Shown one piece after another: positions 1-5,787 of a stretch of 5,787 nt of DNA. The stretch spans positions 1 through 5,787 of the forward strand of contig JBKJML010000164.1 of the NCBI GenBank assembly GCA_046596415.1, written 5' to 3'. The stretch comes from JBKJML01 sp046596415. Lineage in GTDB: Bacteria; Actinomycetota; Thermoleophilia; Gaiellales; Gaiellaceae. The notes below the pieces were generated by a model. That model was given only the letters and a program-made list of their open reading frames with translations, had not been told where the DNA came from and did not search any database. A program made the position numbers and the translations under genes. Each line of letters starts with the position of its first letter. The first letter of the stretch is position 1.

Positions 1-1961
1 GGGCCCGCCGTGTCCTTGTACGGGTCGCCGACGGTGTCACCGGTGATCGACGCATTGTGCGCGTCGGAGCCCTTCCCACCGTGCAGCCCGTCCTCGATCA
101 TCTTCTTCGCGTTGTCCCAGGCACCGCCGCCCGAGGTCATCGAGATCGCGAGGAAGAGACCCGTGACGATCGTGCCGATCAGGAGCCCACCGAGCATCTG
201 CGGGCTGATGATGCCGACGATGATCGGGAACGCGATCGGGATCGCTGCCGGAGCGAGCATCCCCTTGATCGCGGAGCCGGTGACGATGCTGACCGCCCTC
301 GAGTAGTCCGGCCGTGACGTCCCCTCCATGATCCCGGGGTTCTCCCGGAACTGCCGGCGCACCTCGGTCACGACCTCGCCGCCCACGCGCCCGACCGCCG
401 TCATGGCGAGCGAAGCGAAGAGGAACGGCATCAGGCCGCCGATGAAGAGCCCGGCGATCACCCACGGGTCGGAGAGGCTGAACAGCGTCGGCAACCCCTC
501 GTCCGCAAGTCCGGTGGTGTAGCTGTCGAAGAGCACGAGCGCGGCGAGCGCGGCGGAGCCGATCGCGTAGCCCTTGGTGACCGCCTTCGTCGTGTTCCCG
601 ACCGCATCGAGCGGGTCGGTGACGGCGCGCACCGATTCGGGCAGATCGGCCATCTCGGCGATCCCACCCGCGTTGTCGGTCACCGGGCCGTACGCGTCGA
701 GGGCGACGATCAGGCCCGTCATCGAGAGCTGGGCCATCACCGCCACGCCGATCCCGTAGAGCCCGGCGAACTGGTACGCGACCAGGATCCCGGTGGCGAG
801 CACGATCACCGGTGCCGCCGTGGAACGCATGCCGACGGCGAGGCCCTCGATGATGTTGGTCGCGTGGCCGGTGACGGCCGCCTTCGAGATCGACTTCACC
901 GGGTTCCAGCGGGTGCCGGTGTAGTACTCGGTGATCGCGACGAGCAAGAAGGTGACCACCAGGCCGACCATGGCCGAAGCGTAGAGGTCGGTAAAGCTGA
1001 ACTTGCCGTCGTCGAAGGCCATCGTGACCGGGATGAACCCGATCGCGGAGAGCACGGTCGCGACGAGCACGCTCTTGTAGAGGGCGTTGATGATCGCGTT
1101 CGGCCCCTTGCCCACGCGGGCGAAGAAGGTGCCGATGATCGAGGCGAGGATCGAGACTGCCCCGAGGGCCAGCGGGTAGACGACGAGGCCGCTGGTCGGG
1201 AACGAGATCCCGAGCAGCATCACGGCCACGGCAGTCACCGCATAGGTCTCGAACAGGTCGGCCGCCATGCCGGCGCAGTCGCCGACGTTGTCGCCGACGT
1301 TGTCCGCGATCACGGCTGGGTTACGCGGGTCGTCCTCAGGGATACCCGCCTCGAGCTTGCCGACGAGGTCGGCACCGACGTCAGCGGCCTTCGTGAAGAT
1401 GCCGCCGCCGAGCCGTGCGAACACCGAGATCAGGGAGCCGCCGAACGCGAGCCCGATCAGGTCGTCGACGGCCGACTCGGGTGAGTTGTCGAGCCAGCCC
1501 GTGAGCAGCCCGTAATAGCCGGCAACGCCGAGCAGGCCGAGGCCGACGACGAGCATGCCCGTCACGGAGCCGGCCCGGAACGCGACGTTCAGCGCCGGCT
1601 TGATGCCGCCGCGGGCCGCCTCGGCGGTCCGCGAGTTCGAGCGGACGGCGACGTTCATGCCGATGAAACCGGCCGCAGCCGAGAACACGGCCCCGATGAG
1701 GAATCCCATCGCCGCGCCCCAGCCGAGCTTGTCGTAGAAGCCGAGCAGCAGGAACGGCACGACCGCGACGACGGCGATCGTCGTGTACTGCTTGCGCAGG
1801 TACGCCGCCGCCCCCTCCTGCACCGCGCGCGAAATCTCCTGCATGCGCTCGTTGCCCGCGGGCTGGCGAAGCAGCCACATCGTCAGGTAGATGCCGTATG
1901 CGACGGCTGCGCCCGAGCACAAAAGCGCGAAGAGCACTGCGTGATCCTTGAAAAAGTCCAT
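1..1961 (-). CDS. hppA: K+-independent H+-translocating membrane pyrophosphatase, C-terminus cut by window edge
   Basis: This integral membrane pump hydrolyses pyrophosphate and moves protons across the membrane. The reading frame runs unbroken for 653 codons from ATG at 1961 (MDFFKDHAVLF) to the window edge. Visible family signatures are DVGADLVGK (residues 194-202), the doubled acidic motif DNVGDNVGD (220-228), DNAGGIAEMA (about 430), GNTTKA (455-460), WDNAKK (615-620) and GDTVGDPYKDTAG at the very end. These supply the pyrophosphate and Mg2+ ligands on the cytoplasmic side. Many hydrophobic segments fit the roughly 16-helix fold. Lys459 sits where K+-dependent enzymes carry Ala, which by established family rules marks the K+-independent class, normally proton-pumping. 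Only the last few tens of residues should be missing. An AGGAGGT Shine-Dalgarno at 1971-1965 supports the start. A 90-base gap separates it from the upstream gene, suggesting its own promoter. Identification is very secure; ion specificity is inferred. Confidence 0.97.
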   Translation of the reverse strand, partial: MDFFKDHAVLFALLCSGAAVAYGIYLTMWLLRQPAGNERMQEISRAVQEGAAAYLRKQYTTIAVVAVVPFLLLGFYDKLGWGAAMGFLIGAVFSAAAGFIGMNVAVRSNSRTAEAARGGIKPALNVAFRAGSVTGMLVVGLGLLGVAGYYGLLTGWLDNSPESAVDDLIGLAFGGSLISVFARLGGGIFTKAADVGADLVGKLEAGIPEDDPRNPAVIADNVGDNVGDCAGMAADLFETYAVTAVAVMLLGISFPTSGLVVYPLALGAVSILASIIGTFFARVGKGPNAIINALYKSVLVATVLSAIGFIPVTMAFDDGKFSFTDLYASAMVGLVVTFLLVAITEYYTGTRWNPVKSISKAAVTGHATNIIEGLAVGMRSTAAPVIVLATGILVAYQFAGLYGIGVAVMAQLSMTGLIVALDAYGPVTDNAGGIAEMADLPESVRAVTDPLDAVGNTTKAVTKGYAIGSAALAALVLFDSYTTGLADEGLPTLFSLSDPWVIAGLFIGGLMPFLFASLAMTAVGRVGGEVVTEVRRQFRENPGIMEGTSRPDYSRAVSIVTGSAIKGMLAPAAIPIAFPIIVGIISPQMLGGLLIGTIVTGLFLAISMTSGGGAWDNAKKMIEDGLHGGKGSDAHNASITGDTVGDPYKDTAG

Positions 1962-1964
1962 TCG

Positions 1965-1971
1965 ACCTCCT
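1965..1971 (-). promoter_or_regulatory. Strong Shine-Dalgarno of hppA
   Basis: On the minus strand AGGAGGT stands three bases before the ATG at 1961. It is the strongest ribosome-binding match in the window and fixes the hppA start. The spacing is shorter than usual but workable. Confidence 0.75.
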
Positions 1972-1990
1972 GGGCCCCCTCACAAAGTCA

Positions 1991-2010
1991 GCGCCGAGAG
2001 GCCTCGGCGC
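1991..2010 (-). other. GC-rich hairpin in the DUF1844-hppA gap
   Basis: A perfect 8-base stem (GCGCCGAG pairing with CTCGGCGC) closes a 4-base loop, 30 bases before the hppA start. No U-run follows in either direction; on the minus strand the next bases are TGACTTTGTG. It could be a tail-less terminator for the upstream three-gene operon. If the promoter-like patch at 2016-2021 is real, it would instead form a hairpin at the 5' end of the hppA message, affecting stability or translation. The stem is seen directly; its role is open. Confidence 0.5.
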
Positions 2011-2015
2011 GGGGG

Positions 2016-2021
2016 ATTATC
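2016..2021 (-). promoter_or_regulatory. Candidate -10 element for hppA
   Basis: Minus-strand GATAAT matches five of six bases of the sigma-70-type TATAAT box, inside the short AT-rich patch TTGTGATAGATAATC that stands out in very GC-rich DNA. It lies about 55 bases before the hppA ATG, a reasonable leader length. No good -35 hexamer is visible 16-18 bases upstream, so the call rests on the -10 match, the base composition and the position ahead of a gene that probably needs its own promoter. Confidence 0.3.
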
Positions 2022-2051
2022 TATCACAAGCTCCGGTCGTTGCGGTCGCCT

Positions 2052-2351
2052 CTAACCTGGGTCAGCCGGCGGCGGGGCCGCCGCGCTCGCGAACGAGAGC
2101 TGGAGACCGGAGAGCGCGCTCTCGAGTGCGCTTCGATATTCGGCCGGCACGGCTTCGGCGAGGACGGGCGCGAGCGAGCGCAGCGCGTCGATCGCCAGCC
2201 GAGCCTCGTCGAGCTCCTTCGTCTGGAGCTTCCCCTCGGCGAGCGAAACGAGCATCGTCGCAGTCTGGGCGAGCAGGTCGGAGACGCGCAGCTGCCGGAA
2301 CTGTTCGAGCACCTCCTCGTCGGTCGGCGCGTTCGCAGGCTCGTCAGCCAC
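2052..2351 (-). CDS. Small DUF1844-like protein, function unknown
   Basis: A 99-residue acidic, mostly helical protein with no signal peptide or clear membrane segment, so probably cytosolic. The core (about residues 20-90, LRVSDLLAQTATMLVSLAEG, then LDEARLAIDALRSLAPVL, then LESALSGLQLSFASA) matches my recollection of the actinobacterial DUF1844 pattern: a helix, an LDEAR..I.AL stretch and a closing LQ.L.L.F.A helix. The tail is Ala/Pro-rich (AAAPPPADPG). The GTG start at 2351 is chosen because it overlaps the TGA of the upstream ligase by 8 bases, a typical translational-coupling arrangement, with a GGGAG-type Shine-Dalgarno about 10 bases ahead; a longer in-frame extension would run deep into the ligase gene. 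It ends with TAG at 2054-2052. No biochemical role is established for the family, and its place as last gene of the operon does not reveal one. The family assignment is from memory of the pattern. Confidence 0.78.
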   Translation of the reverse strand: MADEPANAPTDEEVLEQFRQLRVSDLLAQTATMLVSLAEGKLQTKELDEARLAIDALRSLAPVLAEAVPAEYRSALESALSGLQLSFASAAAPPPADPG

Positions 2352-3495
2352 GAACGGGCACTCCCACCTGCTCGGCGTAGATCTCCGCGAGGCTCGCGCC
2401 TTCCTCATGCCGGGCGATCTGCCGCTCGGCCGCGTTCGCTGCCGGGATCGCGAGGTACGGAGCGGCACCGATCTCCTCGGCGACCGGCTGCACCCACTCG
2501 AACAGCCGTTCCAGCCGCGCACGCGCCGGCAGCACCTCGCCACGCAGCAGGTCGATCAGCTCGGCCGAAAGGCCGTAGCGGATCGCGCGCCAGAGGTTCT
2601 CTTCGAGCAGCCGGCGCGGCTGGTCGACGAGCTCCTCGCCCTCGTCGATCGCGCGCGCGATCCTCGCGGCGAGCGAGGCCGCGAGCGCGACGAGCGACTG
2701 CGCCTCGGCGAGGTCGGGCTGGGCGTCGCAGATCCTGATCTCGACGGTCGGGAAGGCGAGGTGCGGCCGGACGCTCCACCAGAGTTGAGTGTGCTCGTCG
2801 ATCGAGCGGGTGTCGTAGAGGAAGCGCACATAGCGCTCGTAGGTGTCCCAGGAGCCGAACGCGTCGGGGATGCCGCAGCGCGGGAACATACGGGTGAAGA
2901 TCTGCGTCCGCGCCGAGTGGAGGCCAGAGTCGACGCCCTCGACGAACGGGGAGCTCGCCGACAGCGCGAGCAACTCCGGCAGGAAACCGCGCAGCCCGTC
3001 GACCACGCGGATCGCGCGGTCGGCGCCGCGGATACCGATGTGGACGTGGAGGCCGAAGCTCGTATTGCGCCAGACGACGTAGCGGAGGAGCTCGTCGTTT
3101 CGGCGGTAGTGCGGCGTATCGATGATGTGCTGGTCCTTCCAGCTCGACCACGGATGCGTGCCGGTCGCGCCGAGCGCGATCCCCATCGGCTCGACGAGTG
3201 CCGCGAGCTCTCGCCGCCGCTCCTCGAGGGCCGCCGGGACGTCGGCGAAGCTCTCGCAGCGGCCCGTCTTCACCTCGACTTCAGCGGAGATCAGCTCACC
3301 GGCGAGATTGGGGCCGAGGGTGGTCGCGCGGCTCGCCTCCTGCACCGCCTCGAACCGGTCGACGAGCTCGAGCGTCACGGGGTCGAGGAGTGCGAACTCC
3401 TCCTCGACGGCGACCGTGAGATCGGTGCCGGCGTCGAAGGCTTCGCGGGCATGCCGGAGCTGCTCGTCCGGGGTGAGTCGCTGAGAGTCGCCCAC
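2344..3495 (-). CDS. ybdK: Carboxylate-amine ligase of the GCS2/YbdK family (putative glutamate-cysteine ligase type 2)
   Basis: A 383-residue soluble ATP-dependent ligase of the glutamate-cysteine ligase 2 family, which joins a carboxylate (often the gamma-carboxyl of glutamate) to an amine. Seen in order: VAVEEEFALLDP (28-39, the EEEF metal/ATP-binding start), ELISAEVEVKTGRC (67-80), GTHPWSSWKDQHI (112-124), NTSFGLHVHIGI (144-155), ASSPFVEGVDSGLHSAR (180-196) and FPTVEIRICDAQPD (248-261). Length and motifs fit full-size YbdK-like proteins, with no break. The start is GTG at 3495; there is no obvious Shine-Dalgarno in the 9 bases after the glycosyltransferase stop and no alternative ATG/GTG before the EEEF motif, so translation is probably coupled to the upstream gene. 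E. coli YbdK shows only weak gamma-glutamylcysteine synthesis, so the true substrate cannot be read from sequence. The neighbouring glycosyltransferase suggests a modified sugar, amino acid or thiol product, which is inference. EgtA, the ergothioneine-pathway ligase, is a more distant alternative. Confidence 0.9.
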   Translation of the reverse strand: MGDSQRLTPDEQLRHAREAFDAGTDLTVAVEEEFALLDPVTLELVDRFEAVQEASRATTLGPNLAGELISAEVEVKTGRCESFADVPAALEERRRELAALVEPMGIALGATGTHPWSSWKDQHIIDTPHYRRNDELLRYVVWRNTSFGLHVHIGIRGADRAIRVVDGLRGFLPELLALSASSPFVEGVDSGLHSARTQIFTRMFPRCGIPDAFGSWDTYERYVRFLYDTRSIDEHTQLWWSVRPHLAFPTVEIRICDAQPDLAEAQSLVALAASLAARIARAIDEGEELVDQPRRLLEENLWRAIRYGLSAELIDLLRGEVLPARARLERLFEWVQPVAEEIGAAPYLAIPAANAAERQIARHEEGASLAEIYAEQVGVPVRG

Positions 3496-3504
3496 GCCGG
3501 GAGG

Positions 3505-4749
3505 TTAGACGAACGGCTCCAGCAGCCGGTTTGCGACGCCGGCCCAGCTCCAGCGCCGGACGACGGCCCGACGAGCGGCAGCGGCCAGCGCCTGCCGGTC
3601 GTGAGCCGGCAGGGTGAGCAGCATGCGCAGCTTCTCCGCGAGATCGGCGGCGTCCCCCGTTTCGAAGCCGGCGAGCGCCCGCAGGTGGTCGGGATACTCC
3701 GCTTCGAGCCCTGCCGCCACCTCGGCGAGCCCGGAATGGCGCGCGACGAGCGGCGGCGAGCCGGCCGCGGCAGCCTCGGCCGCGACCATTCCGAACGCCT
3801 CGGGGAAGATCGAGGGAACAACGGTGGCGTCGGCGAGCGCGAGCAGATGGACGAGGTGGCGGTGCTCGAGCGGCCCGGTGAACAGCGTCCGAGCCGGAGC
3901 CAGCCGCTCGAGCTCGGCGCGGTAGTCGCCGAAGCCGACGATCACGGCGCGCGCGTCGACTTCGCGAAGCGCCTGGAGCAGGACGTGGACGCCCTTGTTG
4001 TAGAGGAGTTTGCCGAAGTAGACGACCGTCGGTTCGTCGCCTGCGAGGAACGCAGCGAGGCGCTCCGCGTTGCCCTCGTCAGGGAGGCGCTCGTTCGCGT
4101 TGCCCGCGTTCGGTGGGTCGTTGCGCGCCTCGTCGAGGAGGCACGCAAGCGCCTCGTCACGAGGGCGCAGCCGCCACTCGTCGAGATCGACTCCGGGCGG
4201 CACTTCGTGGACGCGCTCGACGTGGCCGACGACGTCCTCGAGCACCTCACGGATATGGGCGGAGCCCACGTAGACGGCGGCAGCCCGCTCGAGCGATTCG
4301 CGCCCCCACGCGGCAAGATCGTCGTTCCCGCGCAACGAGTACTCGAGCTCTGACCCGTGCGCCTTGACCGCGTAGGGCGCCCCGGCAGCTGCGCCGACCG
4401 GGCCCCCGAGCAGGACGTGGTTGCAGAAGACGAGGTCGGCCGGGAGCCGGTCGCGCAGCGCGCTTGCGTTCGCCTCGACCCAAACGTCCAGCTCGGACCG
4501 GGTGCAGTCCTGGAGCAGCTTGACCTCATAGCCCTCGTAGCGATCGTGCACGAACACGGGCAGCAGCCCGCCGACATCGGGTCGCACGAACTCCGCTCGC
4601 CCGAGGTCGTAGAGCTCAGGGTGCGGCTCCTGGCAGAAGACGGTCACGTCGTGGCCCGCGAGGCTCCACTCGCGTGCGAGGGCGCGGGTGTAGACGTTCG
4701 AGCCGGTTCCACCGAGCAGGTACCCGTGCCAGAGCAGGATCCGCGCCAC
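3505..4749 (-). CDS. GT4-family glycosyltransferase (GT-B fold), acceptor unknown
   Basis: A 414-residue cytosolic, retaining-type glycosyltransferase that would transfer sugar from a nucleotide-sugar donor. The N-terminal acceptor domain opens with ILLWHGYLLGGTGSNVYTRALA (4-25), whose GGTGSNVY loop is the usual Gly-rich donor/acceptor loop, and contains HGSELEYS (131-138) and PPGVDLDEW (184-192). The C-terminal donor domain has YFGKLLYNKG (244-253, with two phosphate-binding Lys) and the EX7E motif in PEAFGMVAAE (E317 and E325), followed by RHSGLAEV. No transmembrane segment or signal peptide is seen. The GTG at 4749 is preferred because AGGATGGGG precedes it and the beta-strand ILLWHG begins at once; a TTG at 4812 would add 21 Arg-rich residues that do not look like the fold. 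A short repetitive, Asn-rich insert lies at 212-231. The gene ends 9 bases before the ligase. MshA and BshA are GT4 enzymes of thiol pathways, but their diagnostic features are not clear enough here to assign either. Confidence 0.88.
   Translation of the reverse strand: MARILLWHGYLLGGTGSNVYTRALAREWSLAGHDVTVFCQEPHPELYDLGRAEFVRPDVGGLLPVFVHDRYEGYEVKLLQDCTRSELDVWVEANASALRDRLPADLVFCNHVLLGGPVGAAAGAPYAVKAHGSELEYSLRGNDDLAAWGRESLERAAAVYVGSAHIREVLEDVVGHVERVHEVPPGVDLDEWRLRPRDEALACLLDEARNDPPNAGNANERLPDEGNAERLAAFLAGDEPTVVYFGKLLYNKGVHVLLQALREVDARAVIVGFGDYRAELERLAPARTLFTGPLEHRHLVHLLALADATVVPSIFPEAFGMVAAEAAAAGSPPLVARHSGLAEVAAGLEAEYPDHLRALAGFETGDAADLAEKLRMLLTLPAHDRQALAAAARRAVVRRWSWAGVANRLLEPFV
4057..4104 (-). 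repeat. Short imperfect direct repeat inside the glycosyltransferase gene
   Basis: The + strand carries GAGGCGCTC followed by GCGTTGCC twice, at 4057-4074 and 4084-4104, the second copy having four extra bases between the two blocks. In the protein it gives NANERLPDEGNAERL (about residues 217-231), two related Asn-Ala-Glu-Arg-Leu units. It sits between the N- and C-terminal domains, where GT-B proteins tolerate length change, and looks like a local tandem duplication kept in frame. Confidence 0.6.
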
Positions 4750-4865
4750 GACCCCATCCTGCCGATCCACGCCTGTGCGCGCGCCGGGACGCGCCGAGAA
4801 CCGCTTGATCAAGCCGTCGAACGAGCGCCAGGCACGGGACGGTGGCCCGAACGAACACGGCGTGG
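4750..4865. other. Gap between the rex hairpin and the glycosyltransferase start
   Basis: About 116 bases with no gene I can support. The minus frame of the glycosyltransferase stays open back to a TTG at 4812, but the Arg-rich peptide encoded does not resemble the family. A promoter for the three-gene operon would be expected here. The best AT-containing piece is minus-strand TTGATCAAG near 4812-4804, yet I see no matching -10 box at proper distance, so I do not call one. Confidence 0.4.
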
Positions 4866-4893
4866 GCTTCGAGCCCGAGCGGGCGCCCGAAGC
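4866..4893 (-). terminator. Candidate tail-less terminator after rex
   Basis: Sixteen bases past the rex stop the minus strand can fold GCTTCG against CGAAGC (6 pairs), then, across a small internal loop, GCCC against GGGC with a 4-base loop. No U-tract follows. Actinobacterial terminators often lack one, and the position directly after a stop codon in a 160-base gap favours this role. It would separate rex from the glycosyltransferase operon. The pairing is visible; termination is inferred. Confidence 0.45.
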
Positions 4894-4909
4894 GACGTGG
4901 CCGGTCGGG

Positions 4910-5530
4910 CTAGGTCAGGTGGAAGTACAGCGCGTACAGGAGCTCGACTGCGGGGTTCGAGGTGTGCACTGCGACGTCGGAGGGGACGTCGAGGAGCGCC
5001 TCGGAGTAGTTGAAGATGATCTTCACACCGGCGTCGATCAGGTCGTCGGCTGCCTGTTGGGCGTGCTCGGCCGGAACGGCGAGCACCCCGACGATGATGT
5101 TGTGGTCGCGCACACTGTCCTGCAGGCCGCCGTACTGGCTGACCGCGACATGGCCGATCGAGCGACCCACCTTTTCGGGGTCGGTATCGAAGACGGCGGC
5201 GATGTTGATGCCGTGCTCCGCGAAGATCGGCGAGCTAGCGATCGCCTGACCGAGGCGGCCGGCGCCGACGAGGGCGATGTTGTGCTGCCCCTGGGTGCGC
5301 AGGATCTTGCGGATCTCGCCCAGCAGCGAGTCGATGTTGTAGCCGACGCCGCGTTTGCCGAACTTGCCGAAGCTCGAGAGGTCGCGCCGGATCTGGGTCG
5401 CGTTGATGTTCGTGTAGTCCGAGATCTCCTGGGAGGAGATGCGGTCCTTCCCCATCTTCTTCGCCTGGGTGAGCACCTGGAGATACCGGGACAGTCGTGC
5501 CGCGACACCTACCGTCAAACGATCAGCCAC
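4910..5530 (-). CDS. rex: Redox-sensing transcriptional repressor Rex
   Basis: A 206-residue homodimeric repressor that binds DNA when NADH/NAD+ is low and is released by NADH, thereby controlling respiratory and fermentative genes. The N-terminal winged helix (about 1-80) contains RLSRYLQVL, ISSQEISDYTNINATQIRRDLSSFG with the recognition helix around 43-53, and the wing GKRGVGYNIDSL. The Rossmann domain follows, with the dinucleotide motif VGAGRLG (88-94) and the acidic FDTDPEKVG segment (114-122) after the second strand, whose Asp115 fits NAD(H) preference. The closing helix, PAVELLYALYFHL, is the usual domain-swapped dimer element. Length and motifs are standard for the family and nothing is missing. 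Start is GTG at 5530 with AGAGAGG seven bases ahead. The glutaredoxin-like gene ends 80 bases upstream, and a palindromic region between them may be an autoregulatory site. The next gene downstream is a glycosyltransferase, not hemA, which often follows rex in actinobacteria. Confidence 0.97.
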   Translation of the reverse strand: MADRLTVGVAARLSRYLQVLTQAKKMGKDRISSQEISDYTNINATQIRRDLSSFGKFGKRGVGYNIDSLLGEIRKILRTQGQHNIALVGAGRLGQAIASSPIFAEHGINIAAVFDTDPEKVGRSIGHVAVSQYGGLQDSVRDHNIIVGVLAVPAEHAQQAADDLIDAGVKIIFNYSEALLDVPSDVAVHTSNPAVELLYALYFHLT

Positions 5531-5555
5531 AACGGAGCCTCTCTACCTCGAAAGT

Positions 5556-5574
5556 TTGTAACAGCGCTGCACAT
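5556..5574 (-). promoter_or_regulatory. Candidate degenerate Rex operator upstream of rex
   Basis: The minus strand reads ATGTGCA, then GCGCT, then GTTACAA. Each 7-base half matches the known Rex half-sites (TTGTGAA and TTCACAA) at five of seven positions, but the spacer is five bases rather than four. It lies 26-44 bases before the rex GTG, a natural place for autorepression, and is centred on the perfect 8-base palindrome CAGCGCTG. The spacing fault makes this tentative. Confidence 0.3.
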
Positions 5575-5585
5575 TGTGCCAGCGC
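5564..5585. repeat. Inverted repeat in the glutaredoxin-rex gap
   Basis: A perfect 5-1-5 palindrome, GCACATTGTGC (5569-5579), is flanked by GCGCT on the left and AGCGC on the right with one unpaired base between, so about ten pairs form with a single bulge. It overlaps the candidate Rex operator. As RNA it could act as a weak terminator for the glutaredoxin-like gene, although the 1-base loop would have to open and no U-run follows; as DNA it looks like a dimeric repressor site. Confidence 0.5.
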
Positions 5586-5610
5586 CCCTTGAGAGCCGCC
5601 GCGTCGACCG

Positions 5611-5787
5611 TCAGCCCGTCTCGCCAAGCCGTTTCAGGAGCGCATCGTGCTGCACGAAGTACACGAAGGCGCGGGCCCCGTCGATCTCGACCACCGGCAA
5701 CCACTCGCGGTGAAGCGCCTCGAGCTCGGGCACGCCCGACACGTCCACCACCTCGTGCTCGATCCCAAGCTCGGCAGCGACCTTCGC
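5611..5787 (-). CDS. Glutaredoxin-like thiol-disulfide protein, C-terminal part only
   Basis: The last 58 residues of a protein entering from the right edge: AKVAAELGIEHEVVDVSG at the edge, then LPVVEIDGARAFVYFVQHDALLKRL and a TGA at 5613-5611. The pattern of a helix, a strand (HEVVDV), the cis-Pro-type turn and strand WLPVVEIDG, a strand (FVYFV) and a last helix is that of small glutaredoxin-like (thioredoxin-fold) proteins found beside rex or hemA in actinobacteria. The Pro of LPVVEI corresponds to the conserved cis-Pro of the fold. The N-terminal strand and any CXXC redox motif lie outside the window, so activity cannot be judged. It is about 80 bases upstream of rex in the same direction and may share a transcript with it. 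No paralogue is seen in the window. Confidence 0.82.
   Translation of the reverse strand, partial: AKVAAELGIEHEVVDVSGVPELEALHREWLPVVEIDGARAFVYFVQHDALLKRLGETG

Noticed and set aside
864..1484. Plus-strand open frame of 206 codons inside hppA
   Set aside because: It is rich in Asp, Arg, Glu and His, typical of an antisense shadow, and lies wholly opposite conserved pyrophosphatase motifs.
1381..1983. Minus-strand open frame of 200 codons overlapping the start of hppA
   Set aside because: It is Arg/Gly/Ala-rich in a shifted frame. The hppA frame over the same bases gives a perfect membrane pyrophosphatase N-terminus.
2407..4353. Very long plus-strand open frame (648 codons) across the ligase and glycosyltransferase genes
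   Set aside because: Its protein is Arg/Glu/Asp/Ala-rich with no fold-like pattern and lies opposite two genes with clear family motifs. Long antisense frames are expected in GC-rich DNA with strong third-position bias.
3505..4749. Calling the glycosyltransferase MshA (mycothiol synthesis)
   Set aside because: Only general GT4 motifs are shared. I could not see residues that discriminate MshA, and the other mycothiol genes are not in the window.
4750..4812. TTG at 4812 as start of the glycosyltransferase
   Set aside because: The 21 extra residues are Arg-rich and precede the first beta-strand of the fold, while the GTG at 4749 has a good Shine-Dalgarno and places the strand at the N-terminus.
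4775..5713. Plus-strand open frame of 312 codons opposite rex
   Set aside because: It mirrors the Rex gene and the gaps on both sides, its composition is biased (Val, Asp, Arg), and no motif is recognisable. Rex on the other strand is certain.

Overview
The window is GC-rich and closely packed. All six genes I can support lie on the minus strand. The mix points to a high-GC actinobacterium: a Rex repressor next to a glutaredoxin-like gene, a DUF1844-like small protein, a YbdK-type carboxylate-amine ligase, a K+-independent proton-pumping pyrophosphatase, and many GTG starts. A deep-branching class such as Thermoleophilia is my best guess, but this is inference from gene content and I ran no search.

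In transcription order (right to left): a glutaredoxin-like thiol protein (5787-5611, N-terminus outside the window); an 80-base gap with a nested inverted repeat that could be a Rex autoregulatory site; rex (5530-4910); a 160-base gap with a hairpin that may end the rex transcript; a GT4-type glycosyltransferase (4749-3505); a GCS2/YbdK-family ligase starting 9 bases later (3495-2344); a 99-residue DUF1844-like protein whose GTG start overlaps the ligase stop by 8 bases (2351-2052); a 90-base gap with a GC hairpin and an AT-rich promoter-like patch; and hppA (1961 to 1, last residues outside the window).

The glycosyltransferase, ligase and DUF1844-like genes look like one tightly coupled operon. 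Rex with the glutaredoxin-like gene is a second, redox-related unit, and hppA is probably transcribed from its own promoter. Rex senses NADH/NAD+, and HppA makes proton-motive force from pyrophosphate, so the ends of the window concern redox and energy state. The middle operon pairs a sugar transferase with an amide-bond-forming ligase. Its product is unknown, and a link to a low-molecular-weight thiol or a glycosylated amide metabolite is only a hypothesis. I saw no mobile elements, CRISPR arrays, tRNA or rRNA, and no clear new system. The most useful leads are the glycosyltransferase-ligase pair and the two regulatory gaps.
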